The notes beneath the pieces were generated by a model, which searched no databases, was not told where the DNA came from, and saw only the letters and a list, made by a program, of their open reading frames with translations. DNA of 7,759 nucleotides from Sphaerochaeta sp. (GTDB lineage Bacteria; Spirochaetota; Spirochaetia; Sphaerochaetales; Sphaerochaetaceae). The DNA lies in the NCBI GenBank assembly GCA_003456855.1, contig DMOO01000159.1:1-7759 (forward strand), read 5' to 3'. Position numbers and translations under genes: made by a program. How positions within the stretch are numbered: position 1 is the first letter of the stretch; each line of letters begins with the position of its first letter. Shown one piece after another: positions 5,268-7,759 of this stretch.

Positions 5268-6527
5268 TCACTTCTTGGGTTTAGTGGTGTTCCGGTCCGG
5301 GAACATGACGTCATCGGCGAACTCGAACTCGTTCTGCATGGCCTTCTGGCCCTTCTGCCCCTTGCCCATCCTGCCGGGTCTCTGACCCCTTCTCCTGTTA
5401 ATCCTGTCATTGCTCTGCTTCTTGTAGGACCTGCCCGAACTGATCAGCATGGCCACAGGCCTTGTGTAGTCCACGTTGGCGCAGATGATCTGGAGAACGC
5501 TGAGAAGCGGTACCGCCAGGAACATCCCCACAATGCCCCAGAGGTAGCCGAACACGGCAAGTGCCACCAGGATGATGAACGGGCTGAGGTTCAGGCCGTT
5601 TCCGCTGAGCTTCGGGTCCAGGAAGTTTCCGATGACGTTCTGGACCAGGATCGTGCTGACCGCCACGAAGATGATAGGTCCAAGCGAAGGGGCGAACTGG
5701 ATTATGCTCATCAGGATCATCAGAACCGTTATGAGAATGCTTCCGATTGTAGGAATGAAGTTCAGGACAACCGCCAGGACGCCCCAGAGAAGGGCGAAGT
5801 CCAGATGGATTATCATGGCTATGGCATAGAACAGGGCACCTGTTATCAGGCTGACGAAGACCTTGATCGAAATGTATCTGGACACCTGCTTCACTATCCT
5901 GTCCCAGACGCTTGAGACCTTCTCGGTGCCCCTGTCGTTCTCGTTGTACAGCGTGTCCGGGTCATCGTCCTCGACGAAGTTCAGGAACTTCGGCACTATC
6001 ATGTGCCTCTCGCCCAGCAGGAAGACCGTCATGAGGATTATGATGACCACGTTGCTCATGATGCCGATGGTGGAGCTTGAGACCTGCCTGAGAACCGGCA
6101 TGATCACCCCGCCTACCCAGTCTATGTTCAGTGTCGAGAAGAACGATGTGTTCTCCGGGATCTCTATCCACCTGGAGGCTATGCTTGTCAGAAGGCCGTC
6201 CAGGTCGTTTATCCTGTCCGAATACGTCGGCACCTTCTGGATCAGGAGGTCCACCGAGAAGAAGACGAACCACACGAAGAGCAGCACCACGACTATTATG
6301 ACCAGGACCGCGATGCCCGTTGCCAGCCATGACGGGAACTTGGCCTTCTCAAGGGCTGTGACCAGGGGAAGGACAAGCAGGAAGATGAACATGGAGAGCA
6401 TGATCCTTATGGTGACGGTGGAGGCTGCCTTGCTGACCGCCAGCATTGCCAGTATCAAAAAAACAATCAGCAAAACCTTTATGGAGCGTATGTTCTTCTC
6501 AGTTTTCTCATTCATGGTATGAATCAT
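5268..6527 (-). CDS. AI-2E family (PerM/TqsA-like) membrane transporter
   Basis: 419-residue polytopic inner-membrane protein of the AI-2E transporter family. Members export autoinducer-2 or act as Na+/H+ antiporters or small-molecule permeases, so the substrate here is open. Hydrophobic segments occur at about 15-32, 38-57, 68-90, 155-171, 221-240, 242-275, 283-298 and 315-350. Family motifs are LNFIPTIGSIL (255-265) and the C-terminal NFLDPKLSGNGLNLSPF (301-317) leading into GIVGMFLAVPLLSVLQ (331-346). A soluble stretch at about 92-150 sits between the early helices. Residues 184-206 form a very acidic loop. The last ~55 residues are an unusual Arg/Lys/Gln-rich hydrophilic tail. I chose the ATG at 6527 because AAGG lies six bases upstream; the ATG at 6515 (MNEKTEK, 415 aa) is an alternative. 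It is transcribed alone, ending at the terminator. Confidence 0.9.
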   Translation of the reverse strand: MIHTMNEKTEKNIRSIKVLLIVFLILAMLAVSKAASTVTIRIMLSMFIFLLVLPLVTALEKAKFPSWLATGIAVLVIIVVVLLFVWFVFFSVDLLIQKVPTYSDRINDLDGLLTSIASRWIEIPENTSFFSTLNIDWVGGVIMPVLRQVSSSTIGIMSNVVIIILMTVFLLGERHMIVPKFLNFVEDDDPDTLYNENDRGTEKVSSVWDRIVKQVSRYISIKVFVSLITGALFYAIAMIIHLDFALLWGVLAVVLNFIPTIGSILITVLMILMSIIQFAPSLGPIIFVAVSTILVQNVIGNFLDPKLSGNGLNLSPFIILVALAVFGYLWGIVGMFLAVPLLSVLQIICANVDYTRPVAMLISSGRSYKKQSNDRINRRRGQRPGRMGKGQKGQKAMQNEFEFADDVMFPDRNTTKPKK

Positions 6528-6535
6528 AAACCACC

Positions 6536-6564
6536 TTGGAAATTCCCGCAATATGGCATAGAAT
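6536..6564 (+). promoter_or_regulatory. Promoter of the trmJ-like gene
   Basis: TTGGAA (6536-6541, 4 of 6) is followed after exactly 17 bases by TAGAAT (6559-6564, 5 of 6). Predicted transcription start, about seven bases past the -10, falls on or beside the ATG at 6571, so the mRNA may be leaderless. Confidence 0.6.
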
Positions 6565-6578
6565 GTGCGCATGGACAA
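6550..6578 (-). promoter_or_regulatory. Promoter of the AI-2E gene
   Basis: On the minus strand TTGTCC (6578-6573, 4 of 6) is followed after 17 bases by CATATT (6555-6550, 4 of 6). The spacing and -10 are the same as at the dksA promoter. Predicted start near 6543 leaves a leader of about 15 bases containing AAGGTGG. It overlaps the opposite-strand trmJ promoter. Confidence 0.5.
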
Positions 6579-7305
6579 TTCTGGAAATCTGGACCGCATA
6601 GAGATCATCCTGTGCGACACCCAGGACGGGGCGAACATCGGCAGCGTCTGCCGCGCAATGAAGACAATGGGCCTCACCCACCTTACTCTGGTCACCGACC
6701 GAATCTACGACGAGGAGCGTGTGCGCACCCTGGCCCTGCACGCCTATGACCTGTACGAGAACCGCAAGGAGTTCACCGACCTCAAGGACGCCCTCGCTGA
6801 CAGCATCCTCTCCGTAGCCGCCACCCGCCGTGTGGGAAAGGGCCGCAAGACAAGCAGGATCAGCCCCGAGGAGCTGGCCGACCAGATAAGCACCCTGGGC
6901 TCAGGCAAGGTCTCGGTGGTCTTCGGCTGCGAGTCCAACGGACTGTCCGACGAACAGGTCCGCGCCTGCTCGACGGTGGTCACCATCCCCACCAGCGACA
7001 AGTTCCCCTCGCTTAACCTCTCGCAGGCCGTGCAGATCATCTGCTACGCCCTGTTCCAGAGGCTCAGGCCCTTTGCAAACCAGTCCAACGTCGTTCCAAC
7101 CGCCCGAACCGACGATGCATCGACTCTCTGCATCGGGGAGCTTCAGGCCATCGGGTACTTCAAGAACGACGACGAGCGCGCCTTCACCAAGGAGTTCCTC
7201 GCCTCAATCATGCAGCGCGCCGGCATGACCGAGGGAGAGGTCCAGAGGTTCGAGAAGATCTTCACCAAGACGCACAAGATCGCGATGCACAAGAATTCTG
7301 ATTAA
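6571..7305 (+). CDS. trmJ: TrmJ-like SPOUT (TrmH/SpoU) RNA 2'-O-methyltransferase
   Basis: 244-residue S-adenosylmethionine-dependent ribose methyltransferase of the SPOUT superfamily, most like TrmJ, which methylates position 32 of tRNA. The three family motifs are present: motif 1 NIGSVCRAMKTMGL (22-35) with catalytic-type R28, motif 2 VSVVFGCESNGLSDEQ (114-129), and motif 3 FPSLNLSQAVQIICYAL (145-161) forming the knot that holds the cofactor. The C-terminal ~75 residues are helical and resemble the TrmJ extension. Two usual residues are cysteines here: C27 (Ala in E. coli TrmJ) and C120 (Arg in the usual FGRE). I chose the ATG at 6571. A GTG six bases upstream touches the -10 element and would probably not be transcribed. 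No Shine-Dalgarno sequence is visible. The stop at 7303 is followed 11 bases later by the M29 gene. Assignment to TrmJ rather than another TrmH-family enzyme is likely, not certain. Confidence 0.85.
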   Translation: MDNSGNLDRIEIILCDTQDGANIGSVCRAMKTMGLTHLTLVTDRIYDEERVRTLALHAYDLYENRKEFTDLKDALADSILSVAATRRVGKGRKTSRISPEELADQISTLGSGKVSVVFGCESNGLSDEQVRACSTVVTIPTSDKFPSLNLSQAVQIICYALFQRLRPFANQSNVVPTARTDDASTLCIGELQAIGYFKNDDERAFTKEFLASIMQRAGMTEGEVQRFEKIFTKTHKIAMHKNSD

Positions 7306-7316
7306 GGAGTTTACAT

Positions 7317-7759
7317 ATGAAGAAGACAGTAATGAGAAAGTATGCACAGCTCATCGCCAAGTGCGGTGTCAACGTGCAGAAGGGCCAGGAGGTCATAATC
7401 ATCGCCGAGCTGGACCAGCCTGAGTTCGTCAGGATGGTCACCGAGGAATGCTACAAGCTCGGAGCCAAGAAGGTCCGCGTCGACTGGACCGACCAGAAGA
7501 TGTCAAAGGTCCACAGCAAGTACCAGAGCCTTAAGACCATGTCAACAATGGAGAAGTGGGAGGAGGAGCGCTGGCAGCACAACGTCGACGTCATCCCTTG
7601 CCGCATCTACATCGAGTCCGAGGATCCGGATGGACTGAAGGGCGTAGACATGAACAAGGTCCAGAAGGCCCGCCAGGCCCTCTACCCGACAATCCGCAAG
7701 TACCGCGACCAGCTTGAGAACAAGTACCAGTGGTGCATAGCCGCCGTCCCTGGCGAGGC
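7317..7759 (+). CDS. M29 family aminopeptidase, N-terminal part
   Basis: Partial gene: the first 147 residues of a family that is usually about 370-415 long. The opening (KYAQLIAKCGVNVQKGQEVIII) is the typical start of M29 aminopeptidases (thermophilic aminopeptidase T type), as are the GAKKVRVDWTDQ segment (49-60) and the approach to the W.AAVPGE strand at the edge. The metal ligands lie in the C-terminal half, outside the window, so activity cannot be judged. These cytosolic enzymes remove N-terminal residues from peptides using two metal ions. AAGGAG (7304-7309) lies seven bases before the ATG and overlaps the stop of the preceding gene, so the two are one operon and probably translated together. 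Codon use matches its neighbours. Confidence 0.9.
   Translation, partial: MKKTVMRKYAQLIAKCGVNVQKGQEVIIIAELDQPEFVRMVTEECYKLGAKKVRVDWTDQKMSKVHSKYQSLKTMSTMEKWEEERWQHNVDVIPCRIYIESEDPDGLKGVDMNKVQKARQALYPTIRKYRDQLENKYQWCIAAVPGE

Noticed and set aside
5863..6522. Plus-strand open frame of 219 codons
   Set aside because: It is antisense to the AI-2E gene. Its Met/Thr/Ser-rich composition is typical of the complement of membrane-helix codons.
6528..6695. N-terminal extension of the AI-2E protein (56 residues)
   Set aside because: It runs through both promoters and antisense to trmJ, and the residues do not resemble a transporter N-terminus. The ATG at 6527 has a ribosome site.
1..7759. CRISPR arrays, tRNA or rRNA genes, insertion sequences, integrases, toxin-antitoxin or defence genes
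   Set aside because: No regular repeat-spacer pattern, cloverleaf, transposase-like protein or terminal repeats were seen on either strand.

Overview
This window looks like ordinary chromosomal DNA from a free-standing bacterial genome. The coding strands favour G/C-ending codons (AAG, GAG, CTG, ATC). I see no rRNA, tRNA, insertion sequence, phage gene or CRISPR array. The gene set fits a spirochaete (Treponema/Sphaerochaeta type): a stand-alone DbpA-type RNA-binding protein, a short DksA, an AI-2E transporter, an M29 aminopeptidase, and a secreted metalloprotease that appears to lead into a beta-propeller. That placement is an inference from gene content, not proof.

Layout. (1) 1-3495, minus strand: one four-gene operon reading right to left. 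It encodes a soluble coiled-coil protein (373 aa), an MscS-type mechanosensitive channel, an unrecognised single-pass membrane protein (168 aa), and an exported HELTH metalloprotease that runs off the left edge. The last three genes are joined by 4-base ATGA stop/start overlaps, so they are probably translationally coupled. (2) 3598-4747, plus strand: a DbpA-type RNA-binding protein overlaps by 11 bases a glyoxalase II-like metallo-beta-lactamase-fold hydrolase. (3) 4767-5126, minus strand: a DksA/TraR zinc-finger protein with its own promoter and a dyad operator candidate. An intrinsic terminator (5211-5244) insulates it from the upstream gene. (4) 5268-6527, minus strand: an AI-2E family membrane protein. 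(5) 6571-7759, plus strand: a TrmJ-like SPOUT tRNA methyltransferase followed closely by an M29 aminopeptidase that is cut by the right edge.

Functionally the window mixes envelope functions (MscS, small membrane protein, secreted protease, AI-2E permease) with RNA and transcription functions (DbpA-domain protein, DksA, TrmJ) and housekeeping hydrolases (MBL fold, M29). The most interesting signals are regulatory. Two genes (3495 minus, 6571 plus) have a -10 element almost touching the start codon and no Shine-Dalgarno sequence, which suggests leaderless mRNAs. The two promoters between the AI-2E and trmJ genes interlock on opposite strands. An ATTACA-A-TGTAAT palindrome covers the dksA promoter. 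The clearest candidate for something undescribed is the coupled mscS / small membrane protein / secreted protease cluster. No obviously novel defence or mobile system is present.
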